Shown: positions 26,711-34,963 of the stretch, piece after piece | How positions within the stretch are numbered: the stretch's first letter is position 1 | Layout of the letters: each line of letters opens with the position of its first letter | Assembly: GCA_902476265.1 (NCBI GenBank) | Contig: CABSCP010000007.1 | Span: 70,428-134,427, forward strand | Length of the DNA: 64,000 nucleotides | Source of the DNA: an uncultured Lachnospiraceae bacterium | GTDB lineage: Bacteria > Bacillota > Clostridia > Lachnospirales > Lachnospiraceae | Direction of reading: 5' to 3' | Notes under the pieces: generated by a model | The model's input: the letters and a program-made list of their open reading frames with translations, nothing else | The model's database searches: none | What the model was told of the DNA's origin: nothing | Translations under genes and position numbers: made by a program

Positions 26711-29700
26711 ATGGAAAAGAGGTTTCTGGAAGTATTTCCGGGCTTGAAGCTGAGTGATAACATACGGGGACTTTTTGAAAAAGTGAGCGTGGAACGGGTG
26801 ACCGCCACCAGGCAGAAGGATCTGATCCGAGTCTACATCAGCTGTGAAAGGCTGATTTTAAAGGACATGATCTTTGATATGGAAGAAGAAATCAGAAAGC
26901 AGCTTTTTCCCGGATGCAATATTACCGTAAAAATATACGAAAAATTCCGTCTCTCGGCCCAGTATGATCCGAAGAAGCTGATGGAGGTCTATTATGACAG
27001 CATTTTGCTGGAGCTGAAAGAATGCAGCCCGGTGGAATACAGTCTTTTTAAGAATGCGGAAATTTCTTTTCCCGAAGAGAAAAAGCTGAAGCTTTCCGTG
27101 CCGGATACGGTCATCGCCCATGACCGCTGCCCGGAACTGGTCCGGATTCTGGAAAAAATCTTCTGTGAGCGCTGCGGTATTTTGCTGGAAGTGGTGACGG
27201 AATATTGTCAGCCTAAGGAAAACAGGCGCAAAGCGGAAGATGAAATGATGGTTGCCAGAAAGGTGGCGGAAATTGCGGCCAGGGCCGGGGCGCGCCCGGC
27301 AGCCTCTGACTTTGATCTGTCTGTCGGACAGATGGCGGAGGCAAACAGCGGCGGTTACAATGAAGAGCGGATGCGCAGGCAGGCAGCGGAAAAAGGGAGC
27401 GCTTTCAAGCAGGCGGGGGGCATGGATGCAGGATATGAAGCTTATCTGGCATCTGTCGGTGCAGCATCGGAAGCGCCCTTTGAGGGAGGCACTGTGGTTG
27501 CAGCGGGCAGCGCAAACGGCGCGGCAGGGCAGCACGGCGCCGGCGCTCATAACGGCGGTCAGGAACGCATTCCCGCCCAGGGCGGAACAACCGCTTCCCG
27601 CAGCGGCGGCGCAAACGGCAGCGGCGGCAAATACGGCAAAGGGAAGTTTAACCGGGGAGAAGGCCGGGGGGATTTCCGGCGGGGCGCCAAAAAGAGCGAC
27701 AATCCGGATGTGCTTTACGGACGGGATTTCGATGAAGAGGCGATTCCCATCGAGGATATCATCGGAGAGATGGGAGAAGTGGTGATCCGGGGTAAGATCA
27801 TTGCCATGGATAAACGGGAAATCAAAAATGAAAGAACGATCCTGATTTTTGATGTGACTGATTTTACGGACACCATGACCATCAAAATTTTCACCTTAAA
27901 TGAGCAGCTGGCGGAACTGACGGAAGGAATTAAGCCCGGCGCGTTTGTGAAAATTAAAGGGCTTACCATGGTGGATAAATTTGACGGGGAACTGACCGTG
28001 GGTTCCATTGTGGGAGTGAAGAAAATTTCCGATTTCACCAGTACCAGGATGGATCATTCCATCCGGAAGCGGGTGGAATTGCACTGCCATACGAAAATGA
28101 GCGATATGGACGGCGTTTCCGAAGTCAAGGATATTGTGAAGAGGGCTTATAAATGGGGACATTCGGCCATCGCCATCACGGATCACGGCGTGGTGCAGTC
28201 CTTCCCGGATGCCAACCATCTGATCGATGACCTGTGGAAAGAAGAGAAGAGTAAGAGAAAAGAAGCCGGGGATGCAAATCCGGATAAGAATGATTTTTTC
28301 AAAGTGATTTACGGCTGTGAAGCCTATCTGGTGGATGATTTAAAGGAGATTGTGACCGGAGATAAGGGACAGCCCCTGCGGGATTCCTATGTGGTTTTCG
28401 ATATCGAGACCACAGGATTTTCCCCGGTAAAAAACAGGATCATTGAAATCGGTGCGGTGAAGGTGGAGGACGGTAAAATTGTGGACCGTTTTTCGGCTTT
28501 TGTAAATCCTTTAGTGCCTATTCCCTTCCGGATCGAACAGCTCACCGGCATCAACGATGAAATGGTGATGGATGCGCCTACGATCGAAGAAGTGCTCCCC
28601 CGGTTTTTAGCGTTCTGTAAAGGAACGATCTTTGTGGCCCACAACGCCAGCTTTGATATGAGTTTTATCATGGAAAATGCCAGGCGGCAGGGCATTGAAT
28701 TAGACCCCACCTATGTGGACACGGTGGGCATCGCCCGGGTGCTGCTGCCTCATCAGGCCAAGCATACCTTAGACGCGGTAGCAAAAACCATGGGAGTATC
28801 CCTGGAAAATCATCACCGGGCGGTGGATGATGCAGAGGCTACGGCCGAGATTTTTGTGAAATTTATTCCGCTTTTGGAAGAAAAGAACTGCCATACGCTG
28901 GCAGAAGTGAACCGGCTGGGGGACTCCAGCCCTGACATTGTGAAAAGGCTTCCTTCCTACCATGCGATCATTCTGGCGAAAAATGACATCGGCAGGGTGA
29001 ATTTGTATACCCTTGTTTCCGAAGCGCACCTGACCTATTTCCACAAGACGCCCAGGATTCCCAAAAGCCTTTTGTTAAAGCACAGGGAAGGACTGATTCT
29101 GGGCAGCGCCTGTGAAGCCGGAGAACTTTACAGGGCTCTTTTGGACGGGCAGTCGGATGCACAGATCGCCCGCATCGTGAATTTTTATGATTATCTGGAA
29201 ATTCAACCTACCGGAAACAATAAATTTATGATCGCGTCCGAACGGATTGAAAATATTAATTCCGTTGAGGATATCCGGAATATGAACCGCCAGATTGTGC
29301 AGCTTGGAGAACAGTTTGGGAAGCCTGTTGTAGCCACCTGTGATGTCCATTTCCTGGATCCTGCGGATGAAGTGTACCGCAGGATTATTATGGCCGGAAA
29401 GGGCTTTAAGGATGCGGATGACCAGGCACCTCTCTATCTGCGCACCACGGAAGAAATGTTGGAAGAATTTCAATATTTGGGCAGTGAAAAGGCGGAAGAG
29501 GTGGTCATCACCAACACCAATTACATCGCGGACCAGATAGAAACCATGTCCCCGGTGCGGCCGGATAAATGCCCGCCGGTGATTCCGGACAGCGATAAAA
29601 CGCTGACGGATATCTGCTATCGAAAGGCGCATGAGCTTTATGGGGAAGAATTGCCCCAAATCGTGGTGGACCGCCTGGAAAAGGAATTGAATTCCATCAT

Positions 29701-31471
29701 CAAAAACGGTTTTGCGGTGATGTATATCATTGCACAGAAGCTGGTGTGGAAATCCGTGGAGGACGGCTATCTGGTGGGCTCCCGTGGGTCCGTGGGTTCC
29801 TCTCTGGTGGCATTTATGGCGGGCATAACGGAGGTAAACTCCTTAAGCGCCCATTACCGCTGCCCCAAGTGCCGCTATTATGATTTTGATTCCGAAGAGG
29901 TGAGGGCCTATTCCGGAAACGCGGGCTGCGATATGCCCGATAAGAACTGTCCGGTCTGCGGAGAACCGCTGATCAAGGACGGGTTTGACATTCCTTTTGA
30001 AACGTTCCTGGGATTTAAGGGGGACAAGGAGCCGGATATCGACTTAAACTTTTCCGGAGAATACCAGAGTAAAGCCCACAAATATACGGAAGTTATTTTC
30101 GGGGCCGGACAGACCTTCCGGGCCGGGACTATCGGCACGCTGGCAGATAAAACCGCTTTCGGTTATGTGAAAAATTATTTTGAAGAGCGGGGCAGCAAAA
30201 AGCGCAACTGCGAGATCAACCGCATCGTCCAGGGGTGTACGGGCGTGCGCAGAAGTACGGGGCAGCATCCCGGCGGTATCGTGGTGCTGCCGGTGGGAGA
30301 GGATATCAACTCCTTTACCCCGGTACAGCACCCCGCCAACGATATGACCACGGATACGGTGACCACCCATTTTGATTATCACTCCATCGATCACAACCTG
30401 TTAAAGCTTGATATTCTGGGGCATGATGATCCTACCATGATCCGGATGCTGCAGGATTTGACAGGCATCGACCCTACCAAGATTCCGCTGGATGATCCCC
30501 AGGTCATGAGCCTGTTCCAAAATACCTCGGCCTTAGGCATCACGCCGGATCAGATCGACGGCTGTCCGGTGGGATCGCTGGGCATTCCGGAGTTCGGCAC
30601 GGATTTTGTCATTCAGATGCTTCTGGATACGAAACCTCAGTGTTTTTCCGACCTGATCCGTATTTCCGGCCTGGGACACGGCACGGACGTATGGCTGGGC
30701 AATGCCCAGACGCTGATCCAGGAAGGAAAGGCTACCATTTCCACTGCGGTCTGCTGTCGTGACGATATCATGATTTATCTGATTAATAAGGGAATGGATC
30801 CCAGCCTTTCCTTCACCACCATGGAGAGCGTGCGAAAGGGAAAGGGGTTAAAACCGGAGATGCAGGAGGCCATGGAAGCGGTGGGCGTGCCGGACTGGTA
30901 CATCTGGTCCTGTAAGAAAATTAAGTACATGTTCCCCAAGGCCCATGCAGCGGCCTATGTGATGATGGCATGGCGGATCGCTTACTGCAAGGTGAACTAT
31001 CCGCTGGCCTATTACGCGGCCTTTTTCTCCATCCGCGCATCCGCATTTTCCTATGAAATCATGTGTCAGGGGCAACAGCACCTGGAAATGGTGATGGCGG
31101 ATTACAAACGCCGCTCCGATACCCTTTCCCAGAAGGAGCAGGCTTCCTTAAAGGATATGAAGGTGGTGCAGGAAATGTATGCCCGGGGATTTGAGTTTGT
31201 GCCCATTGATATTTTTAAAGCCCATTCCAGGAATTTCCAGATCATAGACGGCAGGATCATGCCTTCCTTAAACAGCATTGACGGACTGGGAGAAAAGGCG
31301 GCGGACGCTATCGTGGAAGCGGCCAAGGACGGCCCTTTCTTAAGTAAAGATGATTTCAGGGAACGTTCCAAGGCCAGCAAAACCATCGTGGATCTTCTGG
31401 ATACCCTGGGGATACTGGGAGATCTTCCGGAGTCCAACCAGATCAGTCTGTTTGATTTTATGGCGGGGTAA
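26711..31471 (+). CDS. polC: DNA polymerase III alpha subunit, Gram-positive type (PolC)
   Basis: Protein of 1586 residues, longer than the usual 1430-1460. It is the replicative polymerase with its own proofreading. Order: N-terminal domain (1-180), an unusual Gly/Ala-rich low-complexity linker (about 186-331), OB fold (about 345-445), PHP domain from VELHCHTKMSDMDG (about 454), an inserted DnaQ-type exonuclease (VVFDIETTGFS, about 562; HNASFDM; HHRAVDDAEA), PHP remainder, palm with GSRGSVGSSLVA, a zinc site CPKC...CPVCGEP, and the catalytic EPDIDLNFSGEYQ (about 1108), then fingers and the C-terminal helix-hairpin region. Second gene of the ispG transcript. Confidence 0.97.
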   Translation: MEKRFLEVFPGLKLSDNIRGLFEKVSVERVTATRQKDLIRVYISCERLILKDMIFDMEEEIRKQLFPGCNITVKIYEKFRLSAQYDPKKLMEVYYDSILLELKECSPVEYSLFKNAEISFPEEKKLKLSVPDTVIAHDRCPELVRILEKIFCERCGILLEVVTEYCQPKENRRKAEDEMMVARKVAEIAARAGARPAASDFDLSVGQMAEANSGGYNEERMRRQAAEKGSAFKQAGGMDAGYEAYLASVGAASEAPFEGGTVVAAGSANGAAGQHGAGAHNGGQERIPAQGGTTASRSGGANGSGGKYGKGKFNRGEGRGDFRRGAKKSDNPDVLYGRDFDEEAIPIEDIIGEMGEVVIRGKIIAMDKREIKNERTILIFDVTDFTDTMTIKIFTLNEQLAELTEGIKPGAFVKIKGLTMVDKFDGELTVGSIVGVKKISDFTSTRMDHSIRKRVELHCHTKMSDMDGVSEVKDIVKRAYKWGHSAIAITDHGVVQSFPDANHLIDDLWKEEKSKRKEAGDANPDKNDFFKVIYGCEAYLVDDLKEIVTGDKGQPLRDSYVVFDIETTGFSPVKNRIIEIGAVKVEDGKIVDRFSAFVNPLVPIPFRIEQLTGINDEMVMDAPTIEEVLPRFLAFCKGTIFVAHNASFDMSFIMENARRQGIELDPTYVDTVGIARVLLPHQAKHTLDAVAKTMGVSLENHHRAVDDAEATAEIFVKFIPLLEEKNCHTLAEVNRLGDSSPDIVKRLPSYHAIILAKNDIGRVNLYTLVSEAHLTYFHKTPRIPKSLLLKHREGLILGSACEAGELYRALLDGQSDAQIARIVNFYDYLEIQPTGNNKFMIASERIENINSVEDIRNMNRQIVQLGEQFGKPVVATCDVHFLDPADEVYRRIIMAGKGFKDADDQAPLYLRTTEEMLEEFQYLGSEKAEEVVITNTNYIADQIETMSPVRPDKCPPVIPDSDKTLTDICYRKAHELYGEELPQIVVDRLEKELNSIIKNGFAVMYIIAQKLVWKSVEDGYLVGSRGSVGSSLVAFMAGITEVNSLSAHYRCPKCRYYDFDSEEVRAYSGNAGCDMPDKNCPVCGEPLIKDGFDIPFETFLGFKGDKEPDIDLNFSGEYQSKAHKYTEVIFGAGQTFRAGTIGTLADKTAFGYVKNYFEERGSKKRNCEINRIVQGCTGVRRSTGQHPGGIVVLPVGEDINSFTPVQHPANDMTTDTVTTHFDYHSIDHNLLKLDILGHDDPTMIRMLQDLTGIDPTKIPLDDPQVMSLFQNTSALGITPDQIDGCPVGSLGIPEFGTDFVIQMLLDTKPQCFSDLIRISGLGHGTDVWLGNAQTLIQEGKATISTAVCCRDDIMIYLINKGMDPSLSFTTMESVRKGKGLKPEMQEAMEAVGVPDWYIWSCKKIKYMFPKAHAAAYVMMAWRIAYCKVNYPLAYYAAFFSIRASAFSYEIMCQGQQHLEMVMADYKRRSDTLSQKEQASLKDMKVVQEMYARGFEFVPIDIFKAHSRNFQIIDGRIMPSLNSIDGLGEKAADAIVEAAKDGPFLSKDDFRERSKASKTIVDLLDTLGILGDLPESNQISLFDFMAG

Positions 31472-31537
31472 AACAGTAGGGCAGTTCCAATTTTTCTGAA
31501 TAATTCTTTCAATAATTAACATACTATTTTTTGTCAA

Positions 31538-31577
31538 ATGACGCCGGGGCCAAAAGATAATTTGACCCCGGCGTCAT
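31538..31577. repeat. 17-bp GC-rich inverted repeat
   Basis: ATGACGCCGGGGCCAAA and TTTGACCCCGGCGTCAT pair over 17 bp with one G-U and a six-base AGATAA loop. No T-run follows on either strand, so it is not an ordinary terminator. It lies between polC and the next gene and ends 24 bases before the latter's start; a regulator operator or mRNA-end hairpin is possible. Confidence 0.7.
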
Positions 31578-31601
31578 CAAATAGAAAAGGAGCTGACTGA
31601 A

Positions 31602-32036
31602 ATGGTGGAACCGGATACGATAAAATTATTGCATGAATGTGATGCCGGCGTAAAAATGGGAATTACATCCATTGATGAAGTATTGGACTATGTATCAAAT
31701 GATAAATTAAGAAAAATACTGACGGAATCGGAGAAAGACAATCAGAAAATCGAGGAGGAAATCCGAACTTTGTTATCGGAGTATCAGGAGGAAGGCAAAG
31801 ATCCCAACCTGATGGCAAAGGGGATGTCCTGGGTGAAGACAAATATGAAACTGTCGATAAATGATTCCGATCAGACGGTTGCCGATTTGATTACGGAAGG
31901 ATGTAATATGGGAATAAAGTCGCTGAACAGATACTTAAACCAATATCAGGCGGCAGAAGATAAAGCGAAGGATCTCACAAAACGGCTGATTGCCGCGGAA
32001 GAAAAATTGGCGGGAGATATCCGGGAATTTTTATAG
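31602..32036 (+). CDS. hypothetical helical protein, ferritin-like (DUF2383-like)
   Basis: Protein of 144 residues with AAAAGGAGC before the ATG. The sequence is nearly all helical and amphipathic (DTIKLLHECDAGVKMGITSIDEVLDYV; KDNQKIEEEIRTLLSEYQEEG; TVADLITEGCNMGIKSLNRYLNQY). Length and pattern suggest a four-helix bundle like the ferritin-like DUF2383 group, but no clear metal ligand set (ExxH pairs) can be seen. No signal peptide. It stands alone between polC and a converging tRNA gene; function unknown. Confidence 0.75.
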   Translation: MVEPDTIKLLHECDAGVKMGITSIDEVLDYVSNDKLRKILTESEKDNQKIEEEIRTLLSEYQEEGKDPNLMAKGMSWVKTNMKLSINDSDQTVADLITEGCNMGIKSLNRYLNQYQAAEDKAKDLTKRLIAAEEKLAGDIREFL

Positions 32037-32075
32037 AACAATAAGAAAACACGCTTCAAGTTTTCTATTATAACG

Positions 32076-32117
32076 AAAAAAATTCCCGAAATCCGCATAA
32101 ATACGGTATTTCAGGAA
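32076..32117 (-). terminator. terminator of tRNA-Glu (minus strand)
   Basis: Read on the minus strand, TTCCTGAAATACCG pairs with CGGATTTCGGGAA and is followed by seven T. It lies 41 bases past the 3' end of the tRNA gene. Confidence 0.8.
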
Positions 32118-32157
32118 CTCTCGGGTTGGGCTGTTCGTTTAAAAAACTTACAGTCGC

Positions 32158-32228
32158 AGCTAGTAGGGGAATCGAACCCCTGTTTTCGCCGTGAGAGGGC
32201 GACGTCTTGACCGCTTGACCAACTAGCC
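32158..32228 (-). tRNA. tRNA-Glu (anticodon CTC)
   Basis: On the minus strand the acceptor strands GGCTAGT and ACTAGCT pair over seven positions; the D-arm GTCAAGCGGTCAAGAC, an anticodon stem TCGCC/GGCGA with loop CTCTCAC (anticodon CTC), and the T-arm GGGGTTCGATTCCCC are all present. CTC reads GAG (Glu). The 3' CCA is not encoded. The body closely resembles bacterial tRNA-Glu. Confidence 0.95.
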
Positions 32229-32265
32229 ATCATAGTTTGCCTCGCTTGTTGCTTGGCACTTGACT

Positions 32266-32294
32266 AATGTACTATAAAATTCAAAAAAATGCAA
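32266..32294 (-). promoter_or_regulatory. promoter of tRNA-Glu
   Basis: On the minus strand TTGCAT (32294-32289), 17-base spacer, TACATT (32271-32266), placed about 38 bases before the mature tRNA 5' end. Confidence 0.65.
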
Positions 32295-32420
32295 GCACTT
32301 TTTTCAAAAAAATCAAAAAAATTTGCATAAAGAATCCCTGTGAGAGTACAAAACCACGGGAAAAAGCGGTCCGGAGTCGAAAAAAGGACGATAAAAACCT
32401 GAAAAAAGAAGGAAAAACGC

Positions 32421-32449
32421 TTGCATCTTATGGCAAAGCGTGCTATAGT
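32421..32449 (+). promoter_or_regulatory. promoter of the rimP-nusA-infB operon
   Basis: TTGCAT (32421-32426), 17-base spacer ending TGC, TATAGT (32444-32449): an extended -10 promoter. It faces away from the tRNA promoter. Confidence 0.75.
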
Positions 32450-32477
32450 TATCAAGATGATAAGATGTTACTAGAGT

Positions 32478-32502
32478 AAGAGTGGGTTTGCAGCCCACTC
32501 TT
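32478..32502 (+). promoter_or_regulatory. rimP leader hairpin
   Basis: AAGAGTGGG and CCCACTCTT form a 9-bp stem with a seven-base loop close to the transcript 5' end, followed by a T-rich tract. Such a hairpin is often seen before rimP in Firmicutes and may act as an attenuator or 5' stabiliser. Confidence 0.6.
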
Positions 32503-32610
32503 CTTTGTTGTAAACCGCTGTACGGAAGGAATTGCTTCATTATTAAGGATGCACATATCGGACAAAAGCGGCGGTGAATGACAAGACAACTGAATAAGGA
32601 AGGTGAAGGA

Positions 32611-33075
32611 ATGTCAAGAAGAGAGACATACGAAACCAGGACAGAGGAGCTCCTGCTGCCTATTGCAGAACAAAACGGCGTGGAAATCTATGACGTTGAG
32701 TATGTGAAGGAAGGCAGCGACTGGTACCTGAGGGCTTACATCGACAAGCCGGAAGGGGTCAACATCGGAGACTGTGAAGCGGTGAGCAGAGCGCTGTCCG
32801 ATCAGCTGGATGCGGCGGATTTCATTGAAGATGCCTATATTCTGGAAGTGAGCTCTCCGGGGCTTGGAAGGACGCTGAAAAAAGAGAAGCATCTGGAAAA
32901 GAGCCTGGGTGAGGAAGTGGAAATCAGGCTGTATAAGCCGCTGGAAAAATGCAAGGAGTTTTCCGGCGTGCTGAAAGCATTTGATGCAGACAGCGTGACG
33001 ATTGATACGGTTGAAAAAGAAATGACTTTTGCCAGGAAAGAGATCGCACTGATCAAACTGGCTTTGGATTTTTAA
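32611..33075 (+). CDS. rimP: ribosome maturation factor RimP
   Basis: Protein of 154 residues needed for late 30S subunit maturation. The start MSRRETYETR is set by GGAAGGTGAAGG just before it. Family marks are LPIAEQNGVEIYDVEYVKEGSDWYLRAYIDKPEG, the Cys/Asp region IGDCEAVSRALSDQLD, EVSSPGLGRTLKK, and the C-terminal SH3-like part (GVLKAFDADSVTI). First gene of the conserved rimP-nusA-rnpM-ylxQ-infB-rbfA cluster. Confidence 0.96.
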   Translation: MSRRETYETRTEELLLPIAEQNGVEIYDVEYVKEGSDWYLRAYIDKPEGVNIGDCEAVSRALSDQLDAADFIEDAYILEVSSPGLGRTLKKEKHLEKSLGEEVEIRLYKPLEKCKEFSGVLKAFDADSVTIDTVEKEMTFARKEIALIKLALDF

Positions 33076-33151
33076 AGCATCGGCGGGCGGCAAGAAGCCC
33101 GCGCAGCAAAGGCTGCCATAAAAAGCCGTCAGCGGCGGAATGGAGGATGAA

Positions 33152-34351
33152 ATGAACAAAGAATTAAAAGAAGCGCTTGATATACTGGAGAAGGAAAAGG
33201 AGATCAGCAAGGAGACCCTTTTTGAAGCCATCGAAAACTCCCTGATCACAGCGTGTAAGCAGCACTTCGGAAAAGCGGATAACGTAAAGGTGGAAATTGA
33301 CAGGGATACCTGTGATTTCCTCTGCTATGCGGAAAAGGAAATCGTGGCGGCGGAAGAGGATGTGGAGGATGACTGTCTGCAGATTCCGCTGGAAAAAGCC
33401 AGAGAGATTTCCAGACACGCTGAGGTGGGCGGCACCATCCATGTGGAAATCAAATCCAAGGAATTCGGCCGTATCGCAACGCAGAACGCGAAGAACGTCA
33501 TTCTGCAGAAAATCCGTGAAGAGGAAAGAAGCGTTGTCTATAATCAGTACTTTGAGAAGGAAAAAGATGTTGTAACCGGTGTGGTTCAGCGTTATCTGGG
33601 CCGCAACATCAGCATCAATCTGGGGAAAGCGGATGCCATTTTAAATGAGAGCGAGCAGGTGAAAGGGGAAGTATTTAAGCCCACCGAGCGCATCAAGGTA
33701 TACATCCTGGAAGTGAAGAATACGCCTAAGGGTCCCCGCATTCTGGTGAGCCGTACCCATCCGGAACTGGTAAAGAGGCTGTTTGAGGCGGAAGTGACGG
33801 AGATCAGGGACGGCACGGTGGAAATCAAAAGCATTGCCAGAGAAGCGGGCAGCCGTACAAAGATTGCGGTTTGGTCCAACAATCCCAACGTGGACGCTGT
33901 GGGCGCCTGTGTGGGCATGAACGGTTCCAGGGTCAACGCCATTGTGGATGAACTGAGAGGCGAAAAGATCGATATCGTCAATTGGGATGAAAACCCCGGC
34001 AACCTGATTCAGAATGCGCTGTCACCGGCGAAGATCGTGGCGGTATTCGCAGATCCCGATGAGAGGACGGCAAAAGTGGTTGTGCCGGATTATCAGCTTT
34101 CCCTGGCAATCGGCAAGGAAGGACAGAACGCAAGGCTTGCTGCCCGGCTGACAGGATACAAGATCGATATCAAGAGTGAGACACAGGCGAAGGATGCGCC
34201 CGGCTTCCGTTATGAAGATTACCTCGATGAATATGATGATGAGGATGATTACGAAGACGAGTACGATGAAAATTATGAAGAAGAGCCCGAAGACGCTGCC
34301 CAGGCAGAAGATTTTGCGGAGTCCGAAGATGAGACGGATATCCGTGAATAA
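33152..34351 (+). CDS. nusA: transcription termination/antitermination factor NusA
   Basis: Protein of 399 residues that binds RNA polymerase and nascent RNA. The start MNKELKEALD follows GGAGG; a start twelve bases earlier is possible. Order: N-terminal polymerase-binding domain (1-125), S1 (about 135-200), KH1/KH2 (AVGACVGMNGSRVNAIVDEL; LAIGKEGQNARLAARLTGYKIDI). The C-terminus is a very acidic tail (about 350-399, runs of Asp/Glu/Tyr) rather than the acidic repeats of proteobacteria. Second gene of the operon. Confidence 0.97.
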   Translation: MNKELKEALDILEKEKEISKETLFEAIENSLITACKQHFGKADNVKVEIDRDTCDFLCYAEKEIVAAEEDVEDDCLQIPLEKAREISRHAEVGGTIHVEIKSKEFGRIATQNAKNVILQKIREEERSVVYNQYFEKEKDVVTGVVQRYLGRNISINLGKADAILNESEQVKGEVFKPTERIKVYILEVKNTPKGPRILVSRTHPELVKRLFEAEVTEIRDGTVEIKSIAREAGSRTKIAVWSNNPNVDAVGACVGMNGSRVNAIVDELRGEKIDIVNWDENPGNLIQNALSPAKIVAVFADPDERTAKVVVPDYQLSLAIGKEGQNARLAARLTGYKIDIKSETQAKDAPGFRYEDYLDEYDDEDDYEDEYDENYEEEPEDAAQAEDFAESEDETDIRE

Positions 34352-34362
34352 AGGTGAAGGCG

Positions 34363-34635
34363 ATGAATAAAAAGATTCCGATGAGACAGTGTGTAGGCTG
34401 CGGCGAAATGAAAAACAAGAAAGAAATGATGCGTGTTTTGAAAACGCCGGAGGGAACCATTGTTCTGGATTTGACAGGAAGAAAGAATGGAAGGGGCGCA
34501 TATCTGTGTAAAAATCTGGAATGCCTGAAAAAGGCACGAAAGAATAAAGGTCTGGAGCGTTCCTTTAAGATGAGTATTCCGGATGAGGTTTATAACAGCC
34601 TGGAAAAGGAGTTTGGTGAGAGTGAGACCGAATAA
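34363..34635 (+). CDS. rnpM: RNase P modulator RnpM (YlxR)
   Basis: Protein of 90 residues. DUF448/YlxR signature: PMRQCVGCGEMKNKKEMMRVLKTPEG and GRKNGRGAYLCKNLECLKKARKNKGLERSF. Members bind RNA and have been shown in Bacillus to modulate RNase P. The start ATG lies behind AAGGTGAAGG; an in-frame GTG nine bases earlier is less likely. It overlaps the next gene by 14 bases. Confidence 0.93.
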   Translation: MNKKIPMRQCVGCGEMKNKKEMMRVLKTPEGTIVLDLTGRKNGRGAYLCKNLECLKKARKNKGLERSFKMSIPDEVYNSLEKEFGESETE

Positions 34636-34963
34636 GGTGTTTTCCCTGCTGGGGCTGGCGACAAAAGCGGGACGCGTAGTGAGCGGCGAATTCATGACCG
34701 AAAAGGCGGTGAAGGAAGGCAGCGCGCGGCTTGTGCTTGTAGGCACAGATGCTTCGGCAAATACGAAGAAAAACTTCCGTAACATGTGTGAGTTTTACCG
34801 GGTGCCCTATTTTGAATACGGGACTAAGGAAGAGCTGGGACACGCGATGGGAAAAGAAATGAGAGCATCCCTGGCGGTGATCGATGATGGTTTTGCGAAA
34901 ACCTTGAAAAAGCATCTGGAAGCAACAGTGAATGAGACGGAGGTAGCAGAATGGCAAAAATAA
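34622..34963 (+). CDS. L7Ae/L30e-family RNA-binding protein YlxQ
   Basis: Protein of 113 residues with the fold of ribosomal protein L7Ae (VFSLLGLATKAGRVVSGEFMTEKAV; ARLVLVGTDASANTKKNF; VPYFEYGTKEELGHAMGKE). It probably binds kink-turn RNA. GTG start at 34622 is preferred because family members begin about seven residues before SLLGLA; a second GTG at 34616 is equally in frame and closer to AAGGAG (34606-34611). Overlaps both neighbours, as is common in this operon. Confidence 0.9.
   Translation: MRPNKVFSLLGLATKAGRVVSGEFMTEKAVKEGSARLVLVGTDASANTKKNFRNMCEFYRVPYFEYGTKEELGHAMGKEMRASLAVIDDGFAKTLKKHLEATVNETEVAEWQK

Noticed and set aside
32267..32479. Lys-rich open frame between the tRNA and rimP
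   Set aside because: It covers the tRNA promoter and rimP promoter; composition is that of A-rich intergenic DNA.
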